A stretch of 64,000 bases of DNA from Bifidobacterium pseudolongum subsp. globosum (GTDB lineage: Bacteria > Actinomycetota > Actinomycetes > Actinomycetales > Bifidobacteriaceae). The number at the start of each line of letters is the position of its first letter. The stretch's first letter is position 1. Shown one piece after another: positions 35,616 to 44,446 of the stretch. The stretch lies in NCBI RefSeq assembly GCF_004155535.1, contig NZ_RYUH01000015.1:1-64000 (forward strand), in the 5' to 3' direction. A model generated the notes under the pieces. That model was not told where the DNA came from. It made no database searches and saw nothing but the letters and a program-made list of their open reading frames with translations. The position numbers and the translations under genes were made by a program.

Positions 35616-36485
35616 TCAGATGCCGCGTACGCGGAACGCGCCGGTGCGGTTCGACGCCACGATCATGTGGTTGTTCTCCAGTTCGCGCCACCCCTCTTCG
35701 GCGGGCTGGTCGAATCCGGTGCTCGCCACCACAACACCCTTTGGCTCGTCTGGCTTGGCGCCGAGTTCGCGGTAGTGCAGCACGCTGTAGTCGCGCGCCT
35801 CGTCGGCGCGGCCATGGCGCGCGTAGATGTCGACGACGCCCTGCGCGGTGGGGCGCCCGCTTTCCGCGCGCAGGGCGATGAACTGGTCCTGGCTTTGGAT
35901 CATGCAGTTGTAGCTCGCGTCGGGGTAGGTGGCGCGCAGTTCGCGCACCGCCTGTGCGAGCGCCTCTTCGAGCGCGAAGCCGAAGCCCAGGTATTGCAGC
36001 ACGATCGCGAAGTACATGGCCGAATCGGACCGGCCGCCGGTGGACTGCACCAGGTTCTGGTCGATCGGGTACGCGCGGTTCGTGGTGATGTTGCGGCCCT
36101 GCGCGTCCGAGATGTCGCCGTTGTGCGCGAAGCCGAGGCCGCTGGCGAAGAACGGCTGCTGGTTCTCCAGGATCAGCGGCAGGTTCGAGCTCGCGAGACG
36201 CAGGTGCCAGATGGCGCCGCGCGCCGGTGCATGCGCGAGCTCGTTGAAGATCGGGTCGTATTGCGCGGCGATCGTGTTGCGGTAGAGCGCCGACCCGGTC
36301 TCGGGCGAGGGCGCGCCGCCGTCGTTGACGTGCGCCGCGTGCCCTGGCTCGTTGATCAGCACGGCTCCCCAGCCGTCGTTGTGGATCTCGCTCAGATCAC
36401 GGAACGCGGCGCACTCGCGCATGCCAAGCACCTCGTCGAGGCTCACATTGACATTCGCGGTGGCGTATCCCAGTAATCTGCACAT
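35616..36485 (-). CDS. Class II glutamine amidotransferase-like protein
   Basis: 289-residue N-terminal-nucleophile amidotransferase. After Met removal the chain begins C-R-L-L-G-Y, giving the catalytic Cys. The glutamine-binding elements H-N-D-G-W-G, R-L-A-S-S-N and F-A-H-N-G-D are present, as in YafJ and EgtC. Most such stand-alone proteins hydrolyse gamma-glutamyl amides; the true substrate here is unknown. The start at 36485 is firm because the Cys must be second; TACAGT lies 8 nt upstream. The HD-domain gene follows 56 bp later with its own probable promoter. Confidence 0.88.
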   Translation of the reverse strand: MCRLLGYATANVNVSLDEVLGMRECAAFRDLSEIHNDGWGAVLINEPGHAAHVNDGGAPSPETGSALYRNTIAAQYDPIFNELAHAPARGAIWHLRLASSNLPLILENQQPFFASGLGFAHNGDISDAQGRNITTNRAYPIDQNLVQSTGGRSDSAMYFAIVLQYLGFGFALEEALAQAVRELRATYPDASYNCMIQSQDQFIALRAESGRPTAQGVVDIYARHGRADEARDYSVLHYRELGAKPDEPKGVVVASTGFDQPAEEGWRELENNHMIVASNRTGAFRVRGI

Positions 36486-36493
36486 AATCGTTT

Positions 36494-36499
36494 ACTGTA
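36494..36499 (-). promoter_or_regulatory. -10 TACAGT, 8 nt before an ATG (probable leaderless mRNA)
   Basis: On the minus strand TACAGT is followed by AAACGATT and ATG 36485. The start codon is fixed by the catalytic Cys at position 2, which makes this a strong leaderless example. Confidence 0.55.
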
Positions 36500-36597
36500 A
36501 CGATTCCGCGCGGCGCCCGCCACCGATTCTCAGGATTTCGCTATCGGTTTTGCTTCTAACCCCTGCAAGACCCGCGCCATGGCGCCGAAACGGCCGG

Positions 36598-38784
36598 TCA
36601 GCCCACGCGCTTGAGGCGCGGCGGGCGCACGGTGGACAAGAAGAGCGGCTGCACTTCGGTGACCGGGTTGTAGGGCGCCAGACCGAACCATTTGACCGGC
36701 GAGCCGGCCACATGCCGGATCGCATACTTGATGCGCAACGCCCACGCCCCCTTGGCCGAGACCTTGGATTCGGGCATGAGGGCCTTGTGGATGAGCACGT
36801 ACTTGATCGGGCCGATCTCGGGGTCGGCATCCACCTTCGGGTAGCGCGTCGTCTGTTGCGGCAGGTCGCCAGTGCGCAGCAGGTCGTGCATGATCTGGTG
36901 CAGGTAGGCGGGGATCGACTGCGAGACCTTGAATCCAAGGCGGATGCGCACACGGAACAGGTAGTCCGTGCCGTAGTCCTCCACCGTGTATTCGCGCGTG
37001 AACGGGTCGTCGGTCGTCTCGACCGACACGATCCACCAGGCGTGTGCGCGCTTGGGGTGGTTGGCGAAGATCGAGAAGAACACGTCGGTGTCCATGCGCT
37101 TCATGTCCTGATCGGACGTCAGGTACACGATGTTGTCGGAATAGTACGGGATCGTCGCGTCGTCATGCAGCCGCTGCAGCACCGGCAGACAGTCGTCGAG
37201 CTGCATGTGGCGCCGCTGCGCGCGTTCGAGCTTTGTACCTTCGTTCCACGTGACCATCACTGTCAGGATTGCGATTGTGAGCAGCGCAGTGAACCAACCT
37301 CCATGCATGAACTTCGCCATCGAGGCCACGAAGAACAAGAGCATGATCGTGGGGAACACCACGGCGAACACCACGGCCGCCACATGCATGCGCTTGTGCC
37401 ACAGGTACACGGTCACGAGGATCGACGTCATGATCATCGTCACCGTGAGCGCCAGGCCGTAGGCGGCCGCGATGTGCTCGGAATCGCGGAAGATGAGCAG
37501 CACCGCCACCGTGGCCGCGCATAGCACGCAGTTGACGGTGGGAATGTATAGCTGCCCGCGCGTGCGCGCCGGGTAGCGCACCTGCAGATGAGGCATCCAG
37601 TTGAGGCGCGTGGCCTCGGAGACGATCGTGAACGCGCCGGAGATCAGGGCCTGCGAGGCGATGACGCCAGCCACGACCGAAAGCACCACTGCTACATAGC
37701 GCAGTTCGGGCGTCATCATGGCGAAGAACGGGTTCGGCGCTCCCCCTTCGCGCACGAAGGCCGGATTGTCGAGCGTGCGGATGATCCATGCGCCTTGCCC
37801 GAAGTACGACAGCACGAGGGCGAGGTTGATCAGCGGCCACGTGGCGTAGATGTTGCCGCGGCCCACATGGCCCATGTCGGAATACAGCGCCTCGGCGCCG
37901 GTGATCGACAGGAACACGGTGCCCATCAACGCAAGCCCCGCGCGGTTGTCTCCGCTGACGAGGAACTCCACGCCGTAGACGGGGTTCAGCGCGCGCAGCA
38001 CCTCGAGGTTGTGCGCCATGCTGATGCCGCCGGTGACGGCGATGAACACGAACCACACGAGCACGGTGGTGCCGAACACCTTGCCGATGCGCTCGGTGCC
38101 ACGCGACTGCACGGCGAACACGGCCACGATGATCACGAGGGTGATGACGAGCGTGAGGTTCGGGTTGGCGGAGAACACGCTTTGCAACGCGGGCAGCGTC
38201 TGCAGGCCTTCGACGGCCGAGCTGATCGACATGGCCGGCGTCAGCACCGAATCGGCCAGGAACGCGGCGCCGCCGATCATCGCCGGCACGATGAGCCAGC
38301 CGCCGTAGCGGCGCAGCAGCGAATACAGCGCGAAGATGCCGCCTTCGCCCTTGTTGTCCACGCGCATGCAGATGAGCACGTATTCGATTGTGGTGATCAG
38401 CGTCATCGTCCAGAACACGAGCGAGAGCATACCGATCACGGCCGTTTCGTCGGCGTGCGCCACGCCGCCCTGGCCGGCGAGGAAGGTCTGCATCGTGTAG
38501 AGCGGCGACGTGCCGATGTCGCCATACACCACACCGAGCGCCACGATCGACATGGCGAGCGTGACCTTGTCGGGCCCCGACTGCAGCTTGCGCCACCACC
38601 GGCCCACCGGGCCGCCCGCGCACGGCTGGTTGAGCCGTTGCGCCGCCTGCTGCTTGACGGCGCGCTCCTTGAGCAGCTCCTCGCGCTCCTCTTTGGTGAG
38701 CACCTCGTGCGAGACCTTGGGCGCACGCGTGTATTGGCCCGTCTGCGTAAGCAACGGGTCTTCGTCATCAGGCCGTTGAGCCAT
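36598..38784 (-). CDS. kup: Potassium uptake protein, KUP family
   Basis: 728-residue K+ transporter. A short hydrophilic N-terminus (about 1-65) precedes twelve transmembrane segments, the first carrying A-L-G-V-V-Y-G-D-I-G-T-S-P-L-Y, the KUP signature. Other blocks are G-E-G-G-I-F-A-L-Y-S-L, G-A-E-A-L-Y-S-D-M-G-H and W-N-E-G-T-K. The soluble C-terminal domain (about 500-728) is of usual size for the family. Either GTG 38787 or ATG 38784 could start it; the ATG is better spaced from AAAGGA. Kup is a proton-coupled K+ importer in other bacteria. It is a single gene followed by unrelated genes. Confidence 0.95.
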   Translation of the reverse strand: MAQRPDDEDPLLTQTGQYTRAPKVSHEVLTKEEREELLKERAVKQQAAQRLNQPCAGGPVGRWWRKLQSGPDKVTLAMSIVALGVVYGDIGTSPLYTMQTFLAGQGGVAHADETAVIGMLSLVFWTMTLITTIEYVLICMRVDNKGEGGIFALYSLLRRYGGWLIVPAMIGGAAFLADSVLTPAMSISSAVEGLQTLPALQSVFSANPNLTLVITLVIIVAVFAVQSRGTERIGKVFGTTVLVWFVFIAVTGGISMAHNLEVLRALNPVYGVEFLVSGDNRAGLALMGTVFLSITGAEALYSDMGHVGRGNIYATWPLINLALVLSYFGQGAWIIRTLDNPAFVREGGAPNPFFAMMTPELRYVAVVLSVVAGVIASQALISGAFTIVSEATRLNWMPHLQVRYPARTRGQLYIPTVNCVLCAATVAVLLIFRDSEHIAAAYGLALTVTMIMTSILVTVYLWHKRMHVAAVVFAVVFPTIMLLFFVASMAKFMHGGWFTALLTIAILTVMVTWNEGTKLERAQRRHMQLDDCLPVLQRLHDDATIPYYSDNIVYLTSDQDMKRMDTDVFFSIFANHPKRAHAWWIVSVETTDDPFTREYTVEDYGTDYLFRVRIRLGFKVSQSIPAYLHQIMHDLLRTGDLPQQTTRYPKVDADPEIGPIKYVLIHKALMPESKVSAKGAWALRIKYAIRHVAGSPVKWFGLAPYNPVTEVQPLFLSTVRPPRLKRVG

Positions 38785-38930
38785 CACGATGTCCTTTCAA
38801 CAGCGGGACTAACCCCGCCCTCAAAATACGCATTAGGGAACGGTAATGCCTCATGGGTTCCGGCATGGCCGCACTTTTCGTACAGCGCACTCGCCGCGCA
38901 ATGGTCGAGGCCTTGCCCTTCACGCCCGTT

Positions 38931-38969
38931 CAGTGCGTGCGATCGCGATGGCGCGCGCAACACGCACTG
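38931..38969. terminator. Inverted repeat after tatD, candidate terminator
   Basis: CAGTGCGTG (38931-38939) and CACGCACTG (38961-38969) are perfect 9-bp arms around a 21-nt GC-rich loop, in the 210-bp gap between the end of tatD and the start of kup, both on the minus strand. There is no T-run. Confidence 0.4.
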
Positions 38970-38996
38970 GCGGATTCTCCAGTCAACAGGCCGTGT

Positions 38997-39953
38997 TCAG
39001 ACCCCGTACACCTCGCGCGTCGTCGCGCGGGTCGTGCGCGCCACCTCGTCGATCGGCAATGCCAGATATTGGGCAAGCGCATCCAAAGTGTATGGAATCA
39101 TATACGGCGCGTTCGTGCGCCCACGGTACGGCATCGGCGTCAGATACGGCGCATCGGTCTCCACCATCACATGGTCGAGGCCCACGATGCGCGCGGATTC
39201 ACGGATGCCGTCGTTGCCTTTGTAGCTCGACGTGCCCGAAAGCGAGAGGTACCAGCCGTGCTCGCACGCGATCCGCCCCATCTCGGCGTCACCCGAATAG
39301 CTGTGGAACACGGTGCGCCGCGGGGCGCCGTCGGCGAGCAATGTCTCGATGACCTCGCGGTGCGCGTCGCGGTCGTGGATCTGCAGCGGCAGGTCGAGCT
39401 CCTTGGCGAGCGCGATATGCGCGCGGAACGCCTCGCGCTGCAGTTCCTTGGCCCCTTCGCCGGTGCGGAACAGGTCCATGCCCGTCTCGCCGATCGCCAC
39501 GACCTGCCGCGGGTAGGCGCGCGCGATGCGGTCCACTTCGGCAATCGCGTCGTCGAAGCTCACATCGTGCCACGGCTTGTAGCGCAGCGGCAGGCCGTCG
39601 GGCCCGGGCACGCCGCGGTGGCCGTGCAACACGGATTCGTTGGGGTGGATCGCGATCGCCGCGTGCACCACGCCCGGGTGTTCGCGCGCCATGTCCACCG
39701 CGGTCATGAGGTTCGGCAGTTCGCAGCCGCAGTCGATCACGCCTTCGACGCCCACCGCCTGCGCCTGCGCCAACAGTTCGCTCACGCTGTACACGGGCAC
39801 TTCGGGCTGGCCCTTGGCCTGCGCCTCGTAGCTCATGGCGCGCGAGAACGGCACAACGGAGGCCACGTGCGTGTGATTGTCGATGACGTGCGCGTCGGCG
39901 CCCAGTGCGGGCGGCGCGGGGGCCCAATTGCGATCGCGGTGCTTTTTGCTCAT
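38997..39953 (-). CDS. tatD: TatD-family metal-dependent deoxyribonuclease
   Basis: 318-residue TIM-barrel amidohydrolase-fold nuclease. Metal ligands are in D-N-H-T-H (N-terminal H-x-H), A-I-G-E-T-G-M-D-L (Glu), Q-I-H-D-R-D-A-H (His), F-H-S-Y-S-G-D (His) and E-T-D-A-P-Y-L-T-P (Asp). It is slightly longer than E. coli TatD. In Mycobacterium tatD sits beside the methionyl-tRNA synthetase gene and near rsmI and the mannosyltransferase gene; here all four occur within about 13 kb. The start at 39953 follows TAGACT by 7 nt, so a leaderless mRNA is likely. Confidence 0.93.
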   Translation of the reverse strand: MSKKHRDRNWAPAPPALGADAHVIDNHTHVASVVPFSRAMSYEAQAKGQPEVPVYSVSELLAQAQAVGVEGVIDCGCELPNLMTAVDMAREHPGVVHAAIAIHPNESVLHGHRGVPGPDGLPLRYKPWHDVSFDDAIAEVDRIARAYPRQVVAIGETGMDLFRTGEGAKELQREAFRAHIALAKELDLPLQIHDRDAHREVIETLLADGAPRRTVFHSYSGDAEMGRIACEHGWYLSLSGTSSYKGNDGIRESARIVGLDHVMVETDAPYLTPMPYRGRTNAPYMIPYTLDALAQYLALPIDEVARTTRATTREVYGV

Positions 39954-39960
39954 GGGCCCC

Positions 39961-39966
39961 AGTCTA
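39961..39966 (-). promoter_or_regulatory. tatD: -10 TAGACT, 7 nt before the tatD ATG (probable leaderless mRNA)
   Basis: On the minus strand TAGACT is followed by GGGGCCC and ATG 39953. It lies in the 21-bp gap after the alpha-galactosidase gene, so tatD can be transcribed apart from it. Confidence 0.55.
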
Positions 39967-39974
39967 CGCGCGGC

Positions 39975-42287
39975 TCACTGCGCGCGGTAGCTCACTTCGA
40001 AGATGCGCGCGCTCGGCCGTTCGCGGTCGGCCACCGTGAGGCGCACGGTGTCAGGGTCGACATGCTCGATCGTCCATGGATGCGCGCCCGGCGCATGCTC
40101 CGGATGGTCGGGGTCGGGGAACACCTGCCGCACATGCGCGCCATGCCCGAGCTGCAGGTACATCGTGTCGATGCCGCTGCGGCGCCACACGGCCAGGTAC
40201 TCCACGTGCTCGTTGCCGTCCATGAGCTTCGCCACATCCGGATAGACCGCTTCGGCGATCGCGCGGTTGTGCCGCAGGCCGTACGCGAGCCACGGGCCGT
40301 TGAAATCCGGCAGGTCGTCGGGCCACCATGGCATGAGATGACCTTGCTCGTTGAGCACACGGCGGTGGAGCGCCACGGCGTCGCGCACCAGACCGAGCCG
40401 CTGGTCGCCCATGCGGTTGATGAACCCGGAAAGGTAAAGGCGCCCCAGAACGCCGGCGGTCAGCGTGAACACGGCCGTCTCGTCGTCCATCTCCTCTTGC
40501 GCGTAGCCCCAGTTGCCCTGCTGTTCGGGCAGGATCGTCATGCCGGCGCCGGCGGCGATCGCCGCGTAGATCGAGGGGTCGGCCTGGTCGGATGTGGATT
40601 GCATGTCGAGCCGGCTGAGCATCGCGTAGTCGGCGCGCATGGCGCCCGACGAGCAGTTCTCGATCATCACGTCGGGGTGCGCGCGGCGGATGCCGTCGAC
40701 CCAGTCCTGCACCGCGCGGCAATGCTCAAGCAGGCCGGCGCCCACCGAATCGGTGTCGACGTCGGTGCCCACGCCGGGCGTCGTGTTGTAGTCGAACTTG
40801 AAATACCCCACGCCGTATTCGCTGATCAGCCGCTCCACCGTGCGCGTCGCGTGTGCGCGCGCGATCGGCGAGCGGAAGTCCAGATGATAACGCCCCTGGT
40901 CGGCCACGCGCGCGCCGTGCCGGCAGAAGAACGCGCTGTCGGGCATATCCTGCGCGAGCTGGCAGCGCACGCCCATGACCTCGGGTTCGAGCCACAGGCC
41001 GGCGACCATGCCGTGCGATTGGATATCGTGGATCAGCCCGGCGAGGCGCACGGTGCCGAAGCGGTCGACGGACGGCTCCCAATCGCCGACCATGTCCCAC
41101 CAGCCGCCGTCGGCGTCGTCATACCAGCCGGCGTCGATGCAGAAGACATCGGCGCCCACCTTGTAGGCGCCTTCGACGAGCGGCAGTTCCTGCTCGATGT
41201 GCGGGTCGCCCCACAGCGTGTTCATGTAGTCGTTGTAGACGACGCGCAGCTCCATGCTGTCGAACTCGGCGGCGCGGCCGAGTTCGCGCGCGTGCCGCAT
41301 GCGTGTTTCGCGGCGCTGCAGCGTCATCTCGGCCACGGCCTGCTGCCAGTCGTCCGCGCACACCGCGAACGAGACCGGCACCGATGTGAACTCGTTGCCT
41401 TCGCCGAGCATGGTGAACCACTGGTGGTCGGCGTATTCCGGGCCGTACGCGCTGATGCGCACGCCGGGGTCGTCCTCGCCGATCTCCCATTCCCATGCGC
41501 CATTGTGCTCGATCTGCCAGATGAACGCGAACGGGCGCGATTCGGGGGCCTCGCTGAAGCCTTCGACGATGCCGGTCGGCGAGAACTCGCCGGTCGACCA
41601 TGTGGACGACGAACGGAACGCGAACCGCGCCGACGACGCGCCCGGGTTGACCTTCTGGTCGCGGTCGCGCAGCGAGGTGGAGCGCAGCGGCTGGCAATGC
41701 CACGCGTTCTCGAGGTCCCACGAGTTCTCGCCCCAGTAGATCATCGTCTGACTGTCATCGAGCCGCGCCACGGCAAGCGGCATCGTCGCGTTCATCGACG
41801 AGACCGCCTCGACCGGGTATGGCTTGTCGCAGCACAGCTGCGTGTACGTACGCACGGCGCTCAACTGCGGGTACGCCTCGAACACCGAGACGACCGTGGG
41901 GCCGCCCTGCGGGTCGCGCTGCACGATCGACAGGCGGTACAACGCGTCGGGCGCCGTGGGGTCGGCCGGCGTATGCCGGTACGCCTCCACGAACCGCAGT
42001 TTCCTGCCCGCGGCCGATTTGGCCAGTTGGAGGCGGTTGTCCCCACCGCTGTCGATCGACGAGCGCAGTTCCACGATCGGCTGCGCGTCCGGTTCGCCGG
42101 CGATGTTGGCGTCCACGGCGCGCATGCCGCGCCCGGACATGCCGACGAGCCGCACCGGCGCGTCATCGCGCACGTCGAAGACGAGCGTGACGACGCCATT
42201 GCCCCATACGATCCTGCCGTTTTCCCCTGCACCGATCCTGTCTGCCCCGGCGCACAGAACCTCGAATGTTGTGTTGCACTGCATCAT
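39975..42287 (-). CDS. GH36 alpha-galactosidase
   Basis: 770-residue cytoplasmic alpha-galactosidase that removes terminal alpha-galactose from raffinose-family sugars and similar oligosaccharides. An N-terminal beta-sandwich (about 1-290) precedes the TIM barrel. The barrel has E-N-S-W-D-L-E at the domain edge, C-I-D-A-G-W-Y-D, the nucleophile block K-F-D-Y-N and the acid/base block E-N-C-S-S-G-A-M-R-A-D. No signal peptide, and length is typical of GH36. The ATG at 42287 follows GGAAGGAACG. A second in-frame ATG comes directly after. It is divergent from the ABC exporter. No transporter or regulator for galactosides lies beside it. Confidence 0.93.
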   Translation of the reverse strand: MMQCNTTFEVLCAGADRIGAGENGRIVWGNGVVTLVFDVRDDAPVRLVGMSGRGMRAVDANIAGEPDAQPIVELRSSIDSGGDNRLQLAKSAAGRKLRFVEAYRHTPADPTAPDALYRLSIVQRDPQGGPTVVSVFEAYPQLSAVRTYTQLCCDKPYPVEAVSSMNATMPLAVARLDDSQTMIYWGENSWDLENAWHCQPLRSTSLRDRDQKVNPGASSARFAFRSSSTWSTGEFSPTGIVEGFSEAPESRPFAFIWQIEHNGAWEWEIGEDDPGVRISAYGPEYADHQWFTMLGEGNEFTSVPVSFAVCADDWQQAVAEMTLQRRETRMRHARELGRAAEFDSMELRVVYNDYMNTLWGDPHIEQELPLVEGAYKVGADVFCIDAGWYDDADGGWWDMVGDWEPSVDRFGTVRLAGLIHDIQSHGMVAGLWLEPEVMGVRCQLAQDMPDSAFFCRHGARVADQGRYHLDFRSPIARAHATRTVERLISEYGVGYFKFDYNTTPGVGTDVDTDSVGAGLLEHCRAVQDWVDGIRRAHPDVMIENCSSGAMRADYAMLSRLDMQSTSDQADPSIYAAIAAGAGMTILPEQQGNWGYAQEEMDDETAVFTLTAGVLGRLYLSGFINRMGDQRLGLVRDAVALHRRVLNEQGHLMPWWPDDLPDFNGPWLAYGLRHNRAIAEAVYPDVAKLMDGNEHVEYLAVWRRSGIDTMYLQLGHGAHVRQVFPDPDHPEHAPGAHPWTIEHVDPDTVRLTVADRERPSARIFEVSYRAQ

Positions 42288-42592
42288 TCGCCCGTTCCTT
42301 CCACCACCTCATGCACCGGGTGCCGCCATGCCGCGCGCGCCGCGATGCGCGCAACCGCCCATGGCTCGACCCCGTACTCTGTTCTTCACTCTGGTTCAGT
42401 TCCATTATGCACGACCGCACACAACGAATGTTCCCCGCAAGCGGATTCGTCGAAACTCCATCCGGTGACGCGAATGATGCGATATACTTAAGCGGTTCAT
42501 ACCCGACGCGCGCCGGCGTCCCCGCACAGCCGCGGGCCGCCGCCGGACGATCCACCTGGACAGACAAACAGCAACCACTAAGGACGCCAACG
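42288..42592. other. Divergent intergenic region with -10 TATACT for the ABC exporter
   Basis: About 305 bp without a gene between the alpha-galactosidase and ABC exporter genes. TATACT at 42483-42488 is a good -10 for the plus strand and would leave a leader of about 98 nt rich in GC repeats. The frames here only extend the exporter upstream and lack support. Confidence 0.5.
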
Positions 42593-44434
42593 ATGTACGT
42601 CAATCCGAACCGCAACCGCAACGCCGGCAACCTGCGCTGGCTCATGGCGTATTGCAAACCCGACCTGCCGCGTGCGATAGGCGCGATTGTGCTGTACGCG
42701 GTGAGCGCGGCGATGGCGCTCATCACACCGCTGATCTCCGCGCGCATCGTCGACCAGGTGATCGAGGCCGGGCGCATCAGCCAACTGACCGGCCTGTGCA
42801 TCCTCATGATCGTCGTGACCGTGGTGCGCGACGCCGCGTACTACGGCAACGCCATGTGGATGGAACGCTTCGGGCAGAACACCGTGTTCCGCTTGGTGAG
42901 CGACGAATACGAGAAACTGCACGAGCTCGACTTCAACTACTTCAACCACACGCGCACCGGCGACATCATGAGCCGCATGACGTCGGACACCGACGCGATC
43001 CGCCACCTGCTCAGCTGGGTCACGTACCAGGCGCTCAACTGCGTGGTCATGTTCGTCGGCGCGCTCGCGATGATGAGCTCGATCGACTGGCGCCTCGCGC
43101 TCGCGCTCGCGTGCGTGACGCCACCGCTGTTCCTGCTCACGCGCGCGCTGTCGCAGCGCGCCAAGCCGCTGTTCCTCGGCATCCGCAATTCGCTCGCCGC
43201 CATGAACTCGATGGTCGAAGAGAACATCGAAGGCAACCGCGTGGTCAAGGCGTTTGTGCGCGAGGAGCATGAGACGGGCAAATTCGACGAACGCAACGCC
43301 GACTACATGGACCGCAACATGGCGATGGCCGAAAACACGCGCCGCTTCATGCCATGGCTCGACGGCCTCGGCTTCTCGCTGCAGCTCATCACGATCGGCT
43401 TGGGCGGCCTGCTCGTGTTGCAGGGCAACATGACGCTCGGCGGGCTCGTGGCCTTCAGCTCGTACCTGTGGATGATCGATTCGCCGGTGCGACAATCCGG
43501 CTGGCTCGTCAACGACTGGCAGCGTTTCAACGCGTCGTGCGTCAAGATCCGCCGCCTGCTCACGTCACAGCCGCGCATCCGCGAAGAGGCGCCCGGGCGC
43601 GCCGCCGAACCGCGGCATGTGCGCGGGGCGATCCACTTCGACCATGTGAGCTTCGCGTTCCCCGACGACCCGGGCACGCCGGTGCTTGACGACATCGACT
43701 TCGCCGTGCCCGCCGGCGCGCGCCTCGGCATCCTCGGCGAGACCGGCGCCGGCAAATCGACGCTCGTCAACATGATCGCGCGCTTCTACGACCCCACAAG
43801 CGGGCGCGTGCTGATCGACGGCGTCGACGCGCGCGCATGGCCGCTCAAGACGCTGCGCGAAGAGGTGAGCGTCGTGGCGCAGGACACGTTCCTGTTCTCC
43901 GACACGATCGGCGGCAACATCGGCTTCGGCCTCGGCGGCCGGCAGACGCCCGACCCCGAATACATCCGCCGCATCGCGTTCATCGCCGGCGCCGACGACT
44001 TCATCGAGCGCATGCCCGAAGGCTACGACACCGTGGTCGGCGAGCGCGGCGTCGGGCTTTCGGGCGGCCAGAAGCAGCGTTTGAGCCTGGCGCGCGCGAT
44101 CGCCGACGACCCGTCGATCCTGATCATGGACGACACGACGAGCGCGGTGGACATGGAGACCGAGGCGAAGATCCAGCAGCATCTGGCCGAGCTGGAAGGC
44201 ACGAAGACGATTGTGACGATCGCGCACCGCATCTCGTCGGTCAAGGACTGCGACCTGATCCTCATGCTCGAGCACGGGCGCATCGTGGAGCGCGGCACGC
44301 ACGAGGAGCTGATCGCCGCGCACGGTCGCTACTGGCAGATCTACCGCAAACAGCTCGGCCTGCAATCGGGCCAGTCGCAGGGCTACACACAGGCCGGCGA
44401 GACGGCCGGCGGCGCAACGGACACGACGAACTGA
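42593..44434 (+). CDS. ABC exporter subunit 1 (fused membrane and ATPase domains; degenerate Walker B Glu)
   Basis: 613-residue half-transporter: six transmembrane helices (about 20-320) and an ATPase domain (about 345-585). Walker A is G-E-T-G-A-G-K-S-T and the signature L-S-G-G-Q is normal, but Walker B ends I-L-I-M-D-D, with Asp in place of catalytic Glu. In heterodimeric exporters such as TM287/288 that pattern marks the subunit supplying the degenerate site. The start at 42593 follows AAGGA with good spacing. It is 12 bp upstream of the second subunit. Multidrug or lipid export is the usual role; the substrate is unknown. Confidence 0.93.
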   Translation: MYVNPNRNRNAGNLRWLMAYCKPDLPRAIGAIVLYAVSAAMALITPLISARIVDQVIEAGRISQLTGLCILMIVVTVVRDAAYYGNAMWMERFGQNTVFRLVSDEYEKLHELDFNYFNHTRTGDIMSRMTSDTDAIRHLLSWVTYQALNCVVMFVGALAMMSSIDWRLALALACVTPPLFLLTRALSQRAKPLFLGIRNSLAAMNSMVEENIEGNRVVKAFVREEHETGKFDERNADYMDRNMAMAENTRRFMPWLDGLGFSLQLITIGLGGLLVLQGNMTLGGLVAFSSYLWMIDSPVRQSGWLVNDWQRFNASCVKIRRLLTSQPRIREEAPGRAAEPRHVRGAIHFDHVSFAFPDDPGTPVLDDIDFAVPAGARLGILGETGAGKSTLVNMIARFYDPTSGRVLIDGVDARAWPLKTLREEVSVVAQDTFLFSDTIGGNIGFGLGGRQTPDPEYIRRIAFIAGADDFIERMPEGYDTVVGERGVGLSGGQKQRLSLARAIADDPSILIMDDTTSAVDMETEAKIQQHLAELEGTKTIVTIAHRISSVKDCDLILMLEHGRIVERGTHEELIAAHGRYWQIYRKQLGLQSGQSQGYTQAGETAGGATDTTN

Positions 44435-44446
44435 GGGAGGTGCACC

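Noticed and set aside
38853-42491. 1212-residue plus-strand open frame antisense to tatD and the alpha-galactosidase gene
   Set aside because: No domain or motif; it mirrors two well-supported genes and has shadow composition.
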